Shown here: in pieces, positions 62,231 to 64,000 of the stretch
How the letters are laid out: each line of letters opens with the position of its first letter
Position numbering within the stretch: position 1 is the stretch's first letter
Assembly: GCA_022829145.1 (NCBI GenBank)
Contig: CM040763.1
Span: 4,253,842-4,317,841 of the forward strand
Direction: 5' to 3'
From: Albula goreensis
Lineage: Eukaryota; Chordata; Actinopteri; Albuliformes; Albulidae
Length of the DNA stretch: 64,000 nt
Notes under the pieces: model-generated
Told to the model about the DNA's origin: nothing
The model's input: only the letters and a program-made list of their open reading frames with translations
Database searches by the model: none
Made by a program: the position numbers and the translations under genes

Positions 62231-64000
62231 CCCCAAACCCCCAAAACAGATACCCCTGGATATAAACTGTTCCACTAGATAGCGCCTCTCTCCCCATCTT
62301 CTGTCATAGTCATGCTGAAACACCTTGTCCCATTGTCAAATTAACAACACCTCAGTCCAACTGACAGCAGCTGGTTGGAATGTCAGAGAAACCGGGTTCC
62401 CAAGCATGTCAGACGAGTTCAGTCATATGGTTCAGCAGCTAGCCAGTCACGTATCAGGTTCAAAATAGTGTAACAAACTGTCTCCAGCTTAGCTGAGAAA
62501 ATAATGGTCCGGTTCTTTTGGCTAATCACAATCTTCTTTCAGACAGGACTCCAAACTGAATCAACTACTGAGAGGCAGAAAATTCTTTGCTGGCTCTTTT
62601 ATAACAAGCTTGGACATTTGCAAACTCTACTGGGCCAGTGAAATCACCCCTTGGAAATCCGAGGACACAAATAAGACTGCATGTAGCCACTGCCAATAAA
62701 AAACCAGTGTTTGTTTTCCAGACACTCTGTCAGAAATTGACACTACACTGGAGTTGATCTCGCAAAGGCAATGTTCATGACAAAGAATTGTGGGAATCCC
62801 ATCAGCTCTGTGCTGGACAATATGGATAAGGCCTCACATTGTGCCTGGGCACCGCAACATTCCAACACACCCTGGCCAAATACAAATTGGCCCAGTGTTG
62901 TGCAGTGTTCTGTAAAATGATCCAGCCTCGACCACATTTTTTATTTAATTTTTGTTTAAAACGCCTAAATACAATGTGCTGCCCAGCAAGGATTCTTCAG
63001 TGCTGTTCCATTTCCAATTTAGCAGCACGGTTCGCTTTGGAAATGGAATGGGGAAGCACTGTGATGTCCAAGTATTGTTTTTTTTTTTTTTTAGCAGGAG
63101 TGCATGTATGGGGGACATTATAATCAGCCTCACACACAGAGGACGCTGTGCACTCACACAAGCCCGCACTCAAAGACCACACGACTGATTGAGAAGTAGA
63201 TGACTGACATTGTGTTGCTAACCTCAACAGCAATTAAAAGTAACATTTCGAAAAAGTGTGCGCATGTTACGCATGCATGGGTTGTAAGGTGATTATTAAA
63301 CTATAAACTAAACATGTTAATAATAAAATCAACTCATTTTCATTCTCATTTTCCATGCTAGATTCCCATGCTATAAGTGGTAGCTGGAACCTTTTGTCTG
63401 ACCAGGACAGTCTTATTTTTGTAGAGAATGAACTAGAGAAAGCATTTATTCAACAATTGTGCCAATGAAGTGGAAAGTACAATTTCACTCAATTTCACAT
63501 TTCAATATATGAGGTAATAATAATTGGAGAAACATATATAGGCATAAATTAGTATTTTTCTGTCTCAAAATAAAATCCCCGGTAATTTATAATGAAAGTG
63601 TTATAAATGCTTTATGAACAGAGTCATTGCCGGTGGAACCCCCTTTTGAAATAAATAATTATTAATCTATGTTTGTATAATATTCCTAAATTGCATACCT
63701 ACTGTATGCTTATCTTCAACTGAAGCATTACAGCAGATAGCATGTGAGAACTTGCAGGGCATATTAAAATCAATACCCTGCATGTTCAACAATATCTCAG
63801 TTTGGAAGTATGCAAATTGAAATTGTGGTGAATAGCATTAAGATATGGCAGTCATCCAACTTTCGACTTTCATTGATGATGAAATTATGCTACTGAGAAG
63901 CACAGAATTAGTGTGCCAGAATTAGATCAATTTTATCACCGGGGGTATTCAAATGTAAAGCAGTAACACTGAATGGACAATATAATTGTTGTTAGACATG
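62231..64000. other. Non-coding stretch
   Basis: No gene is supported. A T run lies at 63078-63092. The rest is unique AT-rich sequence. Short frames at 62743-63233 overlap in several phases and include the T run. Confidence 0.7.

Noticed and set aside
1..64000. CRISPR arrays, bacterial operons, phage or plasmid features
   Set aside because: No spaced direct-repeat array, no tightly packed co-directional genes and no ribosome binding sites. The short tandem repeats have no unique spacers.
1..64000. tRNA, rRNA, 5S, snRNA and well-known vertebrate microRNAs
   Set aside because: I looked by eye for tRNA B boxes and for mature sequences of let-7, miR-9, miR-124, miR-137, miR-128, miR-216/217 and miR-219 types and found none apart from the degenerate B box in the SINE relic.
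1..64000. Tc1/mariner, LINE or retroviral coding remnants
   Set aside because: No transposase, reverse transcriptase or envelope-like motif was seen in any frame, and no Tc1-type terminal repeats were recognised.

Overview
This window reads as vertebrate, most likely ray-finned fish, nuclear DNA. It is AT-rich and has very many simple repeats, with dozens of (CA)n/(TG)n tracts and long poly(A)/poly(T) runs. There is no bacterial gene organisation: no run of co-directional open frames, no ribosome binding sites, no operons. Two transposon relics fit a fish genome: a short hAT-type non-autonomous element with an 8-base target duplication (29206-29377), and a degraded tRNA-derived SINE of a type common in teleosts (about 62101-62230). 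I see no Alu, L1 or B1 sequence that would suggest a mammal. The species and the neighbouring gene cannot be named from the sequence.

Layout. 1-9600 is non-coding and rich in microsatellites, with a mildly CpG-enriched block at 1334-1680 and a three-copy 61-base minisatellite at 9083-9272. 9600-15100 is plain AT-rich intergenic or intronic DNA. 15120-16120 is a compact unusual block: a 23-base tandem repeat, GATA/GATG tracts, three diverged copies of a unit of about 105-120 bases, and a 99-codon minus-strand open frame with coding-like codon choice. 16120-29200 is again non-coding, with microsatellites, a G-quadruplex motif and two clean inverted repeats. 29200-33000 holds the hAT element, a 101-base TG tract and an unusual three-armed hairpin locus (32901-32980). 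33000-43980 is mostly quiet, with a GC-rich CpG block at 36440-36660. 43990-44305 is the strongest CpG-island-like block in the window. 44310-64000 is quiet non-coding DNA with several palindromes, simple repeats, a GACT-rich degenerate repeat and the SINE relic.

I found no complete protein-coding gene, no recognisable RNA gene, no CRISPR array and no multi-gene system. The window is best described as a gene desert or the interior of a very long intron. Such regions in vertebrates often carry long-range enhancers, but I cannot show conservation from one sequence. Most long open frames here are chance products of stop-poor GC-rich patches or of microsatellites, whose translations are runs of VCVC or HTHT. 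The items most worth checking are the minus-strand coding fragment at 15780-16079, the alternative hairpin locus at 32901-32980 and the CpG-rich block at 43990-44305.
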